Source: Pseudomonas fluorescens
Lineage (GTDB): Bacteria > Pseudomonadota > Gammaproteobacteria > Pseudomonadales > Pseudomonadaceae
Assembly (NCBI RefSeq): GCF_902497875.1
Contig: NZ_CABVHY010000031.1
Coordinates: 1 to 64,000 of the forward strand
Direction of reading: 5' to 3'
Length of the DNA: 64,000 nt
Shown here piece by piece: positions 52,181-61,398 of this stretch. Every line of letters begins with the position of its first letter. The first letter of the stretch is position 1. The position numbers and the translations under genes are program-made. Under the pieces are notes generated by a model. The model did not search any database. It was given only the letters and a program-made list of their open reading frames with translations, and was not told where the DNA came from.

Positions 52181-53190
52181 TGGCACTTTCCGATCGTTTG
52201 CTCGCCGCCTGGTATGCCGGCCATCCTGCGTTGACGGTATTGCAGCCGCTGGAATGGCTGTATCGGCGCGTGGTGAGGCGCAAGCGTGCGCGCTTTCTGG
52301 CCGGTGAAGGTGAGATCTACCAGCCGCCGGTGCCATTGGTGGTGGTCGGCAATATCACCGTGGGCGGTACTGGCAAGACTCCGCTGATTCTCTGGTTGAT
52401 CGAGCACTGCCAGCGCAGTGGTCTGCGGGTGGGCGTGGTCAGCCGCGGTTATGGCGCCAGGCCACCGCACCTGCCGTGGCGGGTCGAGGCCGAGCAAGCG
52501 GCTGAAGTCGCCGGTGACGAACCGCTGTTGATTGTCCAGCGCAGCGGCGCGCCGCTGATGATCGACCCGGATCGCAGCCGCGCCGTGCAGGCGCTGTTGG
52601 CCAGCGAGCCGCTGGACCTGATCCTTTCTGATGACGGCATGCAGCATTACCGCATGGCCCGCGACCTTGAGCTGGTGCTGATTGATGCGGCCCGCGGCCT
52701 GGGCAACCGGCGCTGTTTGCCGGCGGGACCCTTGCGCGAACCGATCGAGCGCCTGCAGAGCGTCGATGCCGTGCTTTATAACGGCGCCCCGGCCGATCGC
52801 GACGACGGCTTTGCCTTCCAGCTCAAACCGACGGCCCTGGTCAATCTGCTGACCGGCGAACGTCGCTCGCTGGACCACTTCTCCCCCGGGCAAGCGATGC
52901 ACGCGGTGGCCGGCATCGGCAACCCGCAACGTTTCTTCGACACGCTCGAAACGCTACACTGGCAGCCAGTCCCGCATGCTTTTGCCGACCACGCCGAGTA
53001 CAACGTGCAGGCCTTGACCTTCATGCCGCCATTGCCGCTGGTCATGACCGAGAAAGATGCGGTCAAGTGCCGTGGGTTCGCGGCAACCGACTGGTGGTAC
53101 CTGGCAGTCGACGCAGTGCCGTCCGCGGCCTTCGTGGCCTGGTTCGATACGCAGTTGATGCGCTTGTTGCCGGATCGTCTTTTGCCTTAA
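52180..53190 (+). CDS. lpxK: tetraacyldisaccharide 4'-kinase LpxK
   Basis: The 336-residue protein has a Walker A loop in VVVGNITVGGTGKTPL, an N-terminal membrane-facing helix and the LpxK-specific SRGYGARPPHLPWRV and DLILSDDGMQHYRM. It phosphorylates the lipid A disaccharide at the inner membrane, a required step of lipopolysaccharide synthesis. The start overlaps the exbD stop by one base, so the genes are translationally coupled. Confidence 0.95.
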   Translation: MALSDRLLAAWYAGHPALTVLQPLEWLYRRVVRRKRARFLAGEGEIYQPPVPLVVVGNITVGGTGKTPLILWLIEHCQRSGLRVGVVSRGYGARPPHLPWRVEAEQAAEVAGDEPLLIVQRSGAPLMIDPDRSRAVQALLASEPLDLILSDDGMQHYRMARDLELVLIDAARGLGNRRCLPAGPLREPIERLQSVDAVLYNGAPADRDDGFAFQLKPTALVNLLTGERRSLDHFSPGQAMHAVAGIGNPQRFFDTLETLHWQPVPHAFADHAEYNVQALTFMPPLPLVMTEKDAVKCRGFAATDWWYLAVDAVPSAAFVAWFDTQLMRLLPDRLLP

Positions 53191-53212
53191 CGCTTTTATC
53201 CAGGGAATTTTC

Positions 53213-53398
53213 ATGGACACCAAATTGCTCGACATCCTTGCCTGCCCGGTCTGTAAAGGTCCGCTGAAGCTCAGTGCCGATAAAACCGAGCTGATCAGCA
53301 AGGGTGCCGGTCTGGCTTACCCGATTCGTGATGGCATTCCAGTGATGCTCGAAAGCGAAGCCCGCACCCTCAGCACCGACGAGCGACTGGACAAATGA
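53213..53398 (+). CDS. Trm112-family small protein (YcaR-like)
   Basis: This 61-residue protein has the Trm112/UPF0434 fold markers LLDILACPVCKGPLKLS and LAYPIRDGIPVMLESEARTL. Only one CxxC is present. It sits between lpxK and kdsB, the usual place of ycaR. Its function is unclear; eukaryotic Trm112 activates methyltransferases. It overlaps kdsB by four bases. Confidence 0.92.
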   Translation: MDTKLLDILACPVCKGPLKLSADKTELISKGAGLAYPIRDGIPVMLESEARTLSTDERLDK

Positions 53399-54159
53399 CC
53401 ACAGCCTTCACCGTCGTCATCCCGTCCCGTTTCGCCTCCACCCGCCTGCCCGGCAAACCGCTGCAGATGATCGCCGGCAAGCCGATGATCCAGCATGTCT
53501 GGGAGCAAGCCTGTAAAAGCAGCGCCCAGCGAGTCGTAGTAGCCACCGACGATGCGCGCATTGTCGAAGCCTGCAAGGCGTTCGGCGCCGAAGTGGTGCT
53601 GACCCGCGAGGATCACAACTCCGGTACCGATCGCTTGGCCGAAGTCGCCACGCAATTGGGCCTGGCCGCCGATGCCATAGTGGTCAACGTGCAGGGTGAC
53701 GAGCCGATGATTCCACCGGCGCTGATCGATCAGGTCGCAGCCAATCTGGCAGCGCACCCCGAAGCGCGCATGTCGACCCTGGCCGAGCCGATCGAAGACG
53801 TTGAAACCCTGTTCAATACCAATGTGGTCAAAGTGGTCAGCGACCTCAATGGCCTGGCGCTGACCTTCAGTCGCGCCACGTTGCCCTGGGCCCGGGACGA
53901 CTTCGCCAGGAGCCGCGAGCAATTGCCGGCCGGCGTGCCGTATCGCCGACATATCGGGATCTACGCCTACCGCGCCGGTTTCCTGCATGACTTCGTCAGT
54001 TGGGGTCCGTGCTGGCTGGAAAACACCGAGTGCCTGGAACAGTTACGCGCACTTTGGCACGGCGTGCGGATTCACGTCGACGATGCAGTGCAAGCGCCGC
54101 CGGCGGGTGTCGATACCGCTGAAGACCTCGAGCGCGTTCGGCGCCTGCTGGAGGCTTGA
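53395..54159 (+). CDS. kdsB: 3-deoxy-manno-octulosonate cytidylyltransferase KdsB
   Basis: The 254-residue enzyme opens with the nucleotide-binding FTVVIPSRFASTRLPGKPL and carries VVNVQGDEPMIPPALI and YRRHIGIYAYRAGFL. It makes CMP-Kdo for the lipopolysaccharide inner core. Its stop overlaps the start of the phosphatase gene by one base. Confidence 0.95.
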   Translation: MTTAFTVVIPSRFASTRLPGKPLQMIAGKPMIQHVWEQACKSSAQRVVVATDDARIVEACKAFGAEVVLTREDHNSGTDRLAEVATQLGLAADAIVVNVQGDEPMIPPALIDQVAANLAAHPEARMSTLAEPIEDVETLFNTNVVKVVSDLNGLALTFSRATLPWARDDFARSREQLPAGVPYRRHIGIYAYRAGFLHDFVSWGPCWLENTECLEQLRALWHGVRIHVDDAVQAPPAGVDTAEDLERVRRLLEA

Positions 54160-54623
54160 TGCGGGTTCTGTTTGTCTGCCTGGGCAACATTTGTCGTTCG
54201 CCTACGGCAGAAGGCGTGTTACGCCACAAATTGCGTGAGGCGGGGTTGGCGGATCAGGTGGAAGTCGCTTCCGCCGGCACCGGCGAATGGCATGTCGGCA
54301 AGGCGCCGGACAAGCGCAGTCAGGCCGCGGCCAGGTTGCGTGGCTACGATTTGTCTGCCCAGCGTGCCCGGCAAGTGAGCCGCGCCGACTTCGCCACCTA
54401 CGACCTGATTCTGGCGATGGACCAGAGCAACCTGCGCAACCTCCAGGCCCTGCAACCGTCCAAGGGCAAGGCTGAGCTGGACCTGTTCCTGCGTCGCTAT
54501 GAATCGATGGTGGATGAAGTGCCGGATCCTTATTACGACGGCGATCAGGGTTTCGAGCAAGTGCTCGATTTGATCGAGCGCGCTAGCGATAGGTTGGTGC
54601 TCGAATTGAAGGGACGGTTATGA
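54159..54623 (+). CDS. low-molecular-weight protein-tyrosine phosphatase
   Basis: The 154-residue protein has the P-loop CLGNICRSPTAEGV with nucleophile Cys at residue 7 and the general-acid segment VPDPYYDGDQGFEQVLD. Such enzymes remove phosphate from protein Tyr, or act on arginine-phosphate, and in several bacteria work on capsule or polysaccharide kinases. It overlaps murB by four bases and kdsB by one. Confidence 0.93.
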   Translation: MRVLFVCLGNICRSPTAEGVLRHKLREAGLADQVEVASAGTGEWHVGKAPDKRSQAAARLRGYDLSAQRARQVSRADFATYDLILAMDQSNLRNLQALQPSKGKAELDLFLRRYESMVDEVPDPYYDGDQGFEQVLDLIERASDRLVLELKGRL

Positions 54624-55639
54624 GCTTGCAACTGCAACCCCAGGTTTCTCTCAAACCGTTCAACACCTTTGGCGTTGATGTCCGTGCGCAGCTGTTTGCC
54701 CAGGCGCACAGCGATGCCGATGTCCGCGAAGCGCTGGCGTATGCGACTGAGCAAGGATTGCCGCTACTGGTGATTGGCGGTGGCAGCAACCTGTTGCTCA
54801 CCGCTGATATCCCGGCGTTGGTGCTGCGCATGGCCACCCGCGGCATCCGTCTGTTGAGTGACGACGGCAGCCAGGTGGTGGTTGAGGCCGAGGCCGGGGA
54901 AACCTGGCACCCGTTCGTGCAATGGACCCTGGAGCAGGGACTTTCGGGTCTGGAGAATCTCAGCCTGATCCCTGGCACCGTGGGCGCTGCGCCGATGCAG
55001 AACATCGGCGCCTACGGTGTCGAGATCAAGGACGTGTTCGCCGGTTTGACCGCGCTGGACCGCCAGACTGGCGAGTTGCGGGATTTCAGCCTGCAAGAGT
55101 GCGACTTTGCCTACCGCGACAGTTTGTTCAAGCACGAGGCCGGGCGTTGGTTGATTCTGCGGGTGCGTTTTGCCTTGAGTCGGGCCGAGCATCTGCACCT
55201 GGAATACGGCCCGGTCCGTCAACGCTTGACTGAGCAAGGCATCAGTCATCCGACTGCCAGTGATGTCAGCCAGGCCATTTGCAGCATTCGCAACGAAAAA
55301 CTGCCTGATCCGGCAGTGCTCGGTAATGCCGGGAGTTTTTTCAAGAATCCGTTGGTAGCGGCGGCGTTGGTTGCGGAGCTTAAAACCGAGTACCCCGACC
55401 TGGTGGCTTATCCACAGGCTGACGGACAAATGAAACTGGCTGCCGGCTGGTTGATCGAGCGCGCTGGCTGGAAGGGCTTTCGTGAGGCGGACGCCGGTGT
55501 ACATCGGCTACAGGCGCTAGTGCTGGTCAATTATGGCGCGGCGACCGGGCTGGAGCTGTTGCACCTGGCGCAACGAATCCAGAAAGACATTGCCGAGCGC
55601 TTTAAGGTCCAGCTGGAGATGGAGCCCAATCAGTATTGA
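54620..55639 (+). CDS. murB: UDP-N-acetylenolpyruvoylglucosamine reductase MurB
   Basis: The 339-residue flavoprotein has the FAD-binding IGGGSNLLLTADIPALV, GLSGLENLSLIPGTVGAAPMQNIGAYG and the catalytic Ser in GNAGSFFKNP. It reduces the enolpyruvyl group to the lactyl ether of UDP-MurNAc, an essential step of peptidoglycan synthesis. Type I length. It is the last gene of the overlapping chain and ends with a terminator. Confidence 0.95.
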   Translation: MSLQLQPQVSLKPFNTFGVDVRAQLFAQAHSDADVREALAYATEQGLPLLVIGGGSNLLLTADIPALVLRMATRGIRLLSDDGSQVVVEAEAGETWHPFVQWTLEQGLSGLENLSLIPGTVGAAPMQNIGAYGVEIKDVFAGLTALDRQTGELRDFSLQECDFAYRDSLFKHEAGRWLILRVRFALSRAEHLHLEYGPVRQRLTEQGISHPTASDVSQAICSIRNEKLPDPAVLGNAGSFFKNPLVAAALVAELKTEYPDLVAYPQADGQMKLAAGWLIERAGWKGFREADAGVHRLQALVLVNYGAATGLELLHLAQRIQKDIAERFKVQLEMEPNQY

Positions 55640-55663
55640 GCTAAGCTAAAAGCATGAATTCAG

Positions 55664-55699
55664 AGCCCTGCAAACCTTCCCTGGTGGCAGGGCTTTTTT
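55664..55699 (+). terminator. rho-independent terminator after murB
   Basis: AGCCCTGC (55664-55671), a 15-base loop, GCAGGGCT (55687-55694) and a run of six T. Confidence 0.9.
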
Positions 55700-55761
55700 G
55701 TTAATGCCGGAAATCTGTGTACTGGCGAGGTGCTGCTCAGTGCCGTGGGCGAGGAGGGTGT

Positions 55762-56352
55762 ATGAACGAACCGATTGGCGTGATCGTGCTCGCCGCCGGG
55801 CAGGGCAGTCGTTTTCGCCAGGTCGCCGGGGCGCAGAAGGACAAGCTATTGACCGACTGCACCGGCCGCGATGGCGGCGTGCGGTCGGTGATCGAGCAGG
55901 TCTTGGTCAATCTGCCGGCCAGCCTTGAGAAGCGCCTGTTGGTGACTACTGAGGATCGCCCGCAAGTGATTCGCATGGCCAAGGCCTATGGCTGCGAGAT
56001 CGTGCTGCTGGAATCGACCGGCATGGGAGACAGCATTGCCGCCGCGATGGCTGCTTGTCCGCAGCTCAGTGGCTGGCTGGTGATGCTGGGGGATATGCCG
56101 TTTATCCTGCCTTCGACTATCGAACAAGTGTTGGCGAAGATCGAAGACGATTGCATCGTTGTGCCGGTGCACCAAGGGGAATACGGGCATCCGGTCGGGT
56201 TCGGGCGTTCGTTTGGTCCGGTGTTGATGGGGTTGTCTGGCGATCAGGGGGCCAGGTTTCTGTTTGCCTCGGCCAGGGTGGTAGAAATTCCGCTGGAGGA
56301 CCCTGGGGTGTTGTGGGATGTGGATGTGCCAGAGAAATTGGTCTTTCAATAA
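55762..56352 (+). CDS. MobA-like/MocA-type nucleotidyltransferase
   Basis: The 196-residue protein has the nucleotide-binding start VIVLAAGQGSRFRQVAGAQKDK and GWLVMLGDMPFILPSTIE, the arrangement of molybdenum-cofactor cytidylyl/guanylyltransferases and related NTP_transf_3 proteins. It lacks a companion molybdoenzyme in the window, so the cofactor link is by family. The ATG at 55762 follows GAGGAGGG. It is an added single gene between murB and rne, which I recall as neighbours in P. aeruginosa. Confidence 0.85.
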   Translation: MNEPIGVIVLAAGQGSRFRQVAGAQKDKLLTDCTGRDGGVRSVIEQVLVNLPASLEKRLLVTTEDRPQVIRMAKAYGCEIVLLESTGMGDSIAAAMAACPQLSGWLVMLGDMPFILPSTIEQVLAKIEDDCIVVPVHQGEYGHPVGFGRSFGPVLMGLSGDQGARFLFASARVVEIPLEDPGVLWDVDVPEKLVFQ

Positions 56353-56365
56353 CCGCGCAATCCAA

Positions 56366-56478
56366 TGTAGGAGCAGCCGGTCGACGCTCGATTGCTCGCG
56401 ATGGACTCAAGGGCGGCGCGTTTATTCAGAAAACACGCGTTATCGTTAACGTCCATCGCGAGCAAGCTCGCTCCTACA
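56366..56478. repeat. REPIN with TGTAGGAGC-type ends
   Basis: TGTAGGAGCAG at the left faces CTCGCTCCTACA at the right. Inside, GCTCGCGATGGAC and GTCCATCGCGAGC form a second inverted pair. It lies between the nucleotidyltransferase stop and the rne terminator. Confidence 0.8.
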
Positions 56479-56484
56479 AGAACC

Positions 56485-56520
56485 AAAAAAAAGCCCCGCC
56501 TGCATCAGCAGGCGGGGCTT
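56485..56520 (-). terminator. rho-independent terminator of rne
   Basis: On the minus strand AAGCCCCGCCTGC-TGAT-GCAGGCGGGGCTT is followed by about eight T. The perfect 13-pair stem lies 17 bases past the rne stop. Confidence 0.95.
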
Positions 56521-56537
56521 TTTAACAGCCGTTGGAA

Positions 56538-59500
56538 TCAGGCGAGGGGTTTAGGCTCGTGCTCTTTTTCCAGGGCTTCAGGGTTGTGCTCTACCACTTC
56601 TTCGACGGAACGCAGGTTCTCGTCAAAGGTCGGGGCAGATTCAACGACTGCTTGCTCAGGTGCGCTGTCAGCGACTGGAGCAGGTGCAGCTTGCTCAACC
56701 ACTTCAGCCACAACCGGCTCGGCAGCAACGACTGCTTCAACCGGAGCTGCGGCAGCGGCCAGTTCGGCTTCTCTCTGCAGACGCTCCTCCTCACGCTTGC
56801 GACGACGCACTTCACGTGGATCGTTCGGCGCGCGACCGCTGGCGGTCAGGGCGCTTGCAGGTGCGGCTTCAACTACTGGCTCGACTACCTCGGCAACCAC
56901 TGGCGCTTCAACCGGTGCAGCAACCACTGGCTCGGCGACCACCACTTCAGCGATCGGGGCTGGAGCTTCGACAACGACCGATTCAGCGATCCGGTCGAAT
57001 GCAGTTGGAGCATCGTAGGTCGGTTCAAAGGCTTTTTCAGCAACCGGAGCTTCGAAAACCGGAGCTTCGAACGCAGGTTCCGCGGCGACAACTGGCTGTT
57101 CAGCGACTTCGGCTTGCTCGGCAACATAGGCTTCACGAATCGACGCCACTTCAACGGCTGGAGCGGCAGGCGCTTCAATCGCGGTAGTGGCTTCGACCAC
57201 TGGTGCTTCAACCGAAGCAGTTTCCAGAGTAGCGGCAGTGGCGCGTTCCGCTTGCTGATTGGCCTGGGCTTCAGCAGGAGCGCTGATCACAGAGCTGGCA
57301 ACAGCCGCGGTGACGGCCAGGCCGGCAGCCAGATCGGCGCTGCTTGGTTCGCTGGTGCTGGCTTCGCCGGCTTCGGACTCTTCCGAGCCTTCGATCACAT
57401 TGCCGTTGGCATCACGTTGACGCTCACGACGGTTACTGCGACGACGCTGGCCACGGGAGCGGCGGCGTGGACGATCGCCTTCGGCGTTGTCCTGACCGTC
57501 ATCCTGCAGTTGCTCTTCGTTTGGCAGCAATTCTTCTTCGCTGACGGCAGCAACAGCCTGCTCTACACGAGGTTGACGCTCTTCACGCGGTGGACGCGGT
57601 TGGCGCTCTTCGCGTGGAGCCCGGACCGGGCGCTCTTCAGCAACAACGGCTGGTGCGGCATCCAGAGGCTCGCGCAGCTCACGAACCGGACGCTCTTCAC
57701 GACCTTCGCGTGGTTTGCGATCTTCACGTGGAGCGCGGGGGGCACGTTCTTCACGCGGAGCGCGCGGTGCGCGTTCTTCGCGAGGGGCTGCGGCTGCTAC
57801 GACTTCTTCGCGGACTTCGCGCGGTGCACGTTCTTCACGAGGAACGCGTTCTTCACGAGGCGCACGCTCTTCTCGTGGGGCACGTTCTTCGCGTGGCTTG
57901 CGCTCTTCGTCGCGGCGACCGTTACGGTTGCGGCTCTGTTGACGACCGGTGCGGCGCTCTTCGTTGCGCGGCTGGCGTTCGGTGACTGGTTTTTCAACCA
58001 CCACCGGCGCCGCAGGTTCTTCCTTGGTCGCGAACAGGCTGACCAGCGACTTCACCAGGCCTTTGAACAGGCTTGGCTCGGGAACGTGGGCGGGAGCCGC
58101 GACAGGTGCTGCAACTTCAACCGGAACCGGTGCATTGGCGCGTGCCGGAGCGGTTTTTACTGCGGCTTCCTGACGAACCAGGGTGCGGGTCGCGGCGGCC
58201 GGCTGGACTTCTTCCACTTCAGCAGCGGCAGCAGCGATTTCGTAGCTGGACTGATTGATGCTGGCTTCCGGGCTGTCATCGCGCAGACGCTGAACTTCGA
58301 AGTGCGGCGTTTCGAGGTGATCGTTCGGCAGAATGACGATGCGCGCGCGGGTGCGCAGTTCGATCTTGGTGATCGAGTTACGTTTTTCGTTGAGCAGGAA
58401 CGCAGCCACCGGGATCGGCACTTGTGCGCGAACTTCGGCGGTGCGGTCTTTCAGGGCTTCTTCTTCGATCAGGCGCAGGATCGCCAACGACAGCGATTCA
58501 ACATCACGGATGATGCCGGTGCCGTTGCAGCGCGGGCAGACGATGCCGCTGCTTTCGCCCAGGGATGGACGCAGGCGCTGACGGGACATTTCCAGCAGGC
58601 CGAAGCGCGAGATGCGACCGACTTGTACCCGGGCGCGGTCGGCTTCCAGGCATTCGCGGACTTTCTCTTCCACGGCGCGCTGGTTCTTGGCCGGGGTCAT
58701 GTCGATGAAGTCGATGACGATCAGGCCGCCGATGTCACGCAGGCGCAACTGACGGGCGATTTCTTCGGCGGCTTCAAGGTTGGTCTGCAGGGCGGTTTCT
58801 TCGATGTCGCTGCCTTTGGTGGCGCGCGCCGAGTTGATGTCAATGGACACCAGGGCTTCGGTTGGATCGATGACGATGGAGCCGCCGGAAGGCAGTTCGA
58901 CGACGCGCTGGAAGGCGGTTTCGATCTGGCTTTCGATCTGGAAGCGGTTGAACAGCGGAACGCTGTCTTCGTACAGCTTGATCTTGCTGGCGTACTGCGG
59001 CATCACCTGGCGAATGAAGGTCAGGGCTTCGTCCTGGGCTTCGACGCTGTCGATCAGCACTTCGCCGATGTCCTGGCGCAGGTAGTCGCGGATCGCGCGG
59101 ATGATCACGTTGCTTTCCTGATAGATCAGGAATGGCGCGGAACGATCCAGCGAGGCTTCTTTGATGGCGGTCCAGAGTTGCAGCAGGTAATCGAGGTCCC
59201 ACTGCATTTCTTCGCTGCTGCGGCCAAGGCCGGCAGTGCGCACGATCAGACCCATGTCGGCTGGAGCAACCAGGCCGTTCAGGGCTTCGCGCAATTCGTT
59301 GCGCTCTTCACCTTCAATGCGACGGGAGATACCGCCGGCACGCGGGTTGTTCGGCATCAGTACCAGGTAACGACCGGCCAGGCTGATGAAGGTGGTCAGG
59401 GCTGCGCCCTTGTTGCCACGTTCTTCTTTTTCGACCTGAACGATGACTTCCTGGCCTTCGCTCAGGACGTCCTTGATGTTGACGCGGCCTTCCGGGGCTT

Positions 59501-59738
59501 TCTTGAAGTATTCGCGGGAGATTTCTTTGAGGGGCAGGAAGCCGTGGCGCTCGGAGCCGAAATCGACAAAGGCAGCCTCAAGGCTTGGTTCGATGCGAGT
59601 AATCCGGCCTTTATAGATGTTGGCCTTCTTCTGCTCGCGTGCACCGGATTCGATATCCAGGTCGTAGAGGCGCTGGCCGTCTACCAGTGCAACACGCAAC
59701 TCTTCGGGTTGGGTTGCGTTAATCAGCATTCTTTTCAT
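56538..59738 (-). CDS. rne: ribonuclease E
   Basis: The 1066-residue endonuclease has an S1 domain (about 36-120), a 5'-sensor region, the DNase I-like catalytic domain with Asp300 and Asp343 (VSIDINSARAT and VIDFIDMTP) and the Zn-link Cys401/Cys404 (CPRCNGTG). The C-terminal half, about 560 residues, is predicted disordered. It holds an Arg/Glu-rich tract of repeated APREER units (about residues 630-740) that should bind RNA and an Ala/Val/Pro/Glu tail, the scaffold for the degradosome. The ATG at 59738 starts MKRMLINATQPEEL, as in other RNase E proteins. rne is autoregulated through its long leader in E. coli; a 700-base gap upstream here fits. Confidence 0.95.
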   Translation of the reverse strand: MKRMLINATQPEELRVALVDGQRLYDLDIESGAREQKKANIYKGRITRIEPSLEAAFVDFGSERHGFLPLKEISREYFKKAPEGRVNIKDVLSEGQEVIVQVEKEERGNKGAALTTFISLAGRYLVLMPNNPRAGGISRRIEGEERNELREALNGLVAPADMGLIVRTAGLGRSSEEMQWDLDYLLQLWTAIKEASLDRSAPFLIYQESNVIIRAIRDYLRQDIGEVLIDSVEAQDEALTFIRQVMPQYASKIKLYEDSVPLFNRFQIESQIETAFQRVVELPSGGSIVIDPTEALVSIDINSARATKGSDIEETALQTNLEAAEEIARQLRLRDIGGLIVIDFIDMTPAKNQRAVEEKVRECLEADRARVQVGRISRFGLLEMSRQRLRPSLGESSGIVCPRCNGTGIIRDVESLSLAILRLIEEEALKDRTAEVRAQVPIPVAAFLLNEKRNSITKIELRTRARIVILPNDHLETPHFEVQRLRDDSPEASINQSSYEIAAAAAEVEEVQPAAATRTLVRQEAAVKTAPARANAPVPVEVAAPVAAPAHVPEPSLFKGLVKSLVSLFATKEEPAAPVVVEKPVTERQPRNEERRTGRQQSRNRNGRRDEERKPREERAPREERAPREERVPREERAPREVREEVVAAAAPREERAPRAPREERAPRAPREDRKPREGREERPVRELREPLDAAPAVVAEERPVRAPREERQPRPPREERQPRVEQAVAAVSEEELLPNEEQLQDDGQDNAEGDRPRRRSRGQRRRSNRRERQRDANGNVIEGSEESEAGEASTSEPSSADLAAGLAVTAAVASSVISAPAEAQANQQAERATAATLETASVEAPVVEATTAIEAPAAPAVEVASIREAYVAEQAEVAEQPVVAAEPAFEAPVFEAPVAEKAFEPTYDAPTAFDRIAESVVVEAPAPIAEVVVAEPVVAAPVEAPVVAEVVEPVVEAAPASALTASGRAPNDPREVRRRKREEERLQREAELAAAAAPVEAVVAAEPVVAEVVEQAAPAPVADSAPEQAVVESAPTFDENLRSVEEVVEHNPEALEKEHEPKPLA

Positions 59739-60438
59739 GTAGTACCGTCGGTTTCCGGGCTGCCGGAAACGGCGTTCGGCACACACGACTTCTCACGGTC
59801 GGTGTCAGGTGCGTCAGGAGTGGTTGGCCACTCCAGTGTCTAGCGAGTTCGACCAAAGGGGGCGAAGTCGCGACTTACGCGTCCTGCTTGCTGTGGCTAC
59901 TTAAGCACTCAGTCAGGAGGAGGAATCAGCCATCGACTGTGGACGAGATGAAGCGTCTAAATATAAGCCTAGTGCTACACAGTCCGACGGTTGTGCATCT
60001 CCACCCTACACGTATCCCTGATAATTCGGGTGCTGCCGCGCGCAGAATCCGCAGCGGGTTGGCATTTACCGTGAGCTCCGAAAGGGGAGGTCACGCATCA
60101 TGGCTAATTTAGGCGTTGTTTCCGAAGCCTTCGCTCAGGCTCATTCGAGATCGACTGCACTTTGTGAACTGGCCGTGAATATCGGCGTAAAAGGCGAGTA
60201 ATCACTCTGCTTCTTGCGCTCGCTTCAGGCCTCATGTCACCTGCGCTTGTTACAATCGCGAACTTTCCATAATTGTAGCGAAAGCCCCGTAGGACGGCCT
60301 CGCGTCCTGATGAATTGCGTTGGTCAGGGCCGGTCGATGACCGTTGGTCCGCTGTCCAGCCGCTTTTGGCGGCGTTCGCGACTATAGCAGCAATCATTAA
60401 GTGCTTCAAATCCATAAAAAATTGTTATCATTCGCGGC
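59739..60438. other. divergent rne/rluC intergenic region with likely long rne leader
   Basis: No gene is seen in this 700-base gap. Long leaders are known for rne in other bacteria, where a hairpin in the 5' UTR is the target of autoregulation. Candidate promoters include TATATTTA on the minus strand (around 59960) but none is strong by eye. Next to rluC the sequence is A+T-rich (CATAAAAAATTGTTATCATT), as expected for its promoter. Confidence 0.5.
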
Positions 60439-61398
60439 ATGACGACTACTGCCCCCCCGACCCCCAGCGTCCAGCTGCTTGAGGTCTCGCCGGAATATGC
60501 CGGCCAACGCATCGACAACTTCCTTCTTGCTCGGCTCAAAGGCGTGCCCAAGACCTTGATTTACCGCATTTTGCGCAAAGGCGAAGTGCGGGTGAACAAG
60601 GGGCGGATCAAGCCCGAATACAAGCTGCAGGCGGGTGATATTGTCCGTGTTCCACCTGTACGAGTGCCTGAGCGCGATGAGCCGGTGCCTTTGGCTCAGG
60701 GTTTGTTGCAGCGCCTTGAAGCGTCGATTGTCTTTGAGGACAAGGCGCTGATCGTGATCAACAAGCCGGCCGGGATTGCCGTGCACGGTGGCAGCGGCCT
60801 GAACTACGGGGTGATTGAAGCCTTCCGTCAGTTGCGGCCCGATGCCAAGGAGCTGGAACTGGTCCATCGCCTGGATCGGGACACTTCCGGGCTGCTGATG
60901 ATCGCCAAGAAACGCAGCATGTTGCGTCACCTGCACACTGCCTTGCGTGGCGATGGCGTCGATAAGCGCTACATGGCGCTGGTTCGCGGCAACTGGGCGG
61001 CGTCGATCAAGCAGGTTCGTGCGCCGCTGCTCAAGAGCAATCTGCGCTCCGGCGAGCGCATGGTCGAGGTCAATGAAGAAGGCAAGGAGGCGCTGACGGT
61101 CTTCAAGGTGCTGCGCCGCTTCGGTGATTTCGCCACGATGATCGAGGCCAAGCCGGTTACCGGCCGGACCCACCAGATTCGCGTGCACACCTTGCATGCC
61201 GGGCACTCCATCGCTGGGGATACCAAGTATGGCGATGAAGATTTCAGCAAAGAGATTCGCGATTTGGGTGGCAAACGCCTGTTCCTTCACGCCTACATGC
61301 TGACCGTGCCGTTGCCGGATGGCGGTGAATTGAAGCTGCAGGCACCGGTGGACGATATGTGGGCCAAGACCGTGGAGCGCCTGAGTGCACCCCTCTGA
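60439..61398 (+). CDS. rluC: 23S rRNA pseudouridine synthase RluC
   Basis: The 319-residue protein has an S4 RNA-binding domain (QRIDNFLLARLKGVPKTLIY and VRVNKGRIKPEYKL) and the RluA-family catalytic core with Asp in HRLDRDTSGLLMIAKK and the later GRTHQIRVHTLHAGH. RluC modifies U955, U2504 and U2580 of 23S rRNA (E. coli numbering). It is divergent from rne, the conserved arrangement, and overlaps the HAD phosphatase gene by 14 bases. No strong ribosome-binding site precedes the ATG. Confidence 0.95.
   Translation: MTTTAPPTPSVQLLEVSPEYAGQRIDNFLLARLKGVPKTLIYRILRKGEVRVNKGRIKPEYKLQAGDIVRVPPVRVPERDEPVPLAQGLLQRLEASIVFEDKALIVINKPAGIAVHGGSGLNYGVIEAFRQLRPDAKELELVHRLDRDTSGLLMIAKKRSMLRHLHTALRGDGVDKRYMALVRGNWAASIKQVRAPLLKSNLRSGERMVEVNEEGKEALTVFKVLRRFGDFATMIEAKPVTGRTHQIRVHTLHAGHSIAGDTKYGDEDFSKEIRDLGGKRLFLHAYMLTVPLPDGGELKLQAPVDDMWAKTVERLSAPL

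Noticed and set aside
56532..59843. Plus-strand open frame of about 1100 codons
   Set aside because: It lies entirely opposite rne, has low-complexity composition (Phe, Arg, Gly, Asp runs) mirroring rne codons and has no ribosome-binding site or known domain.
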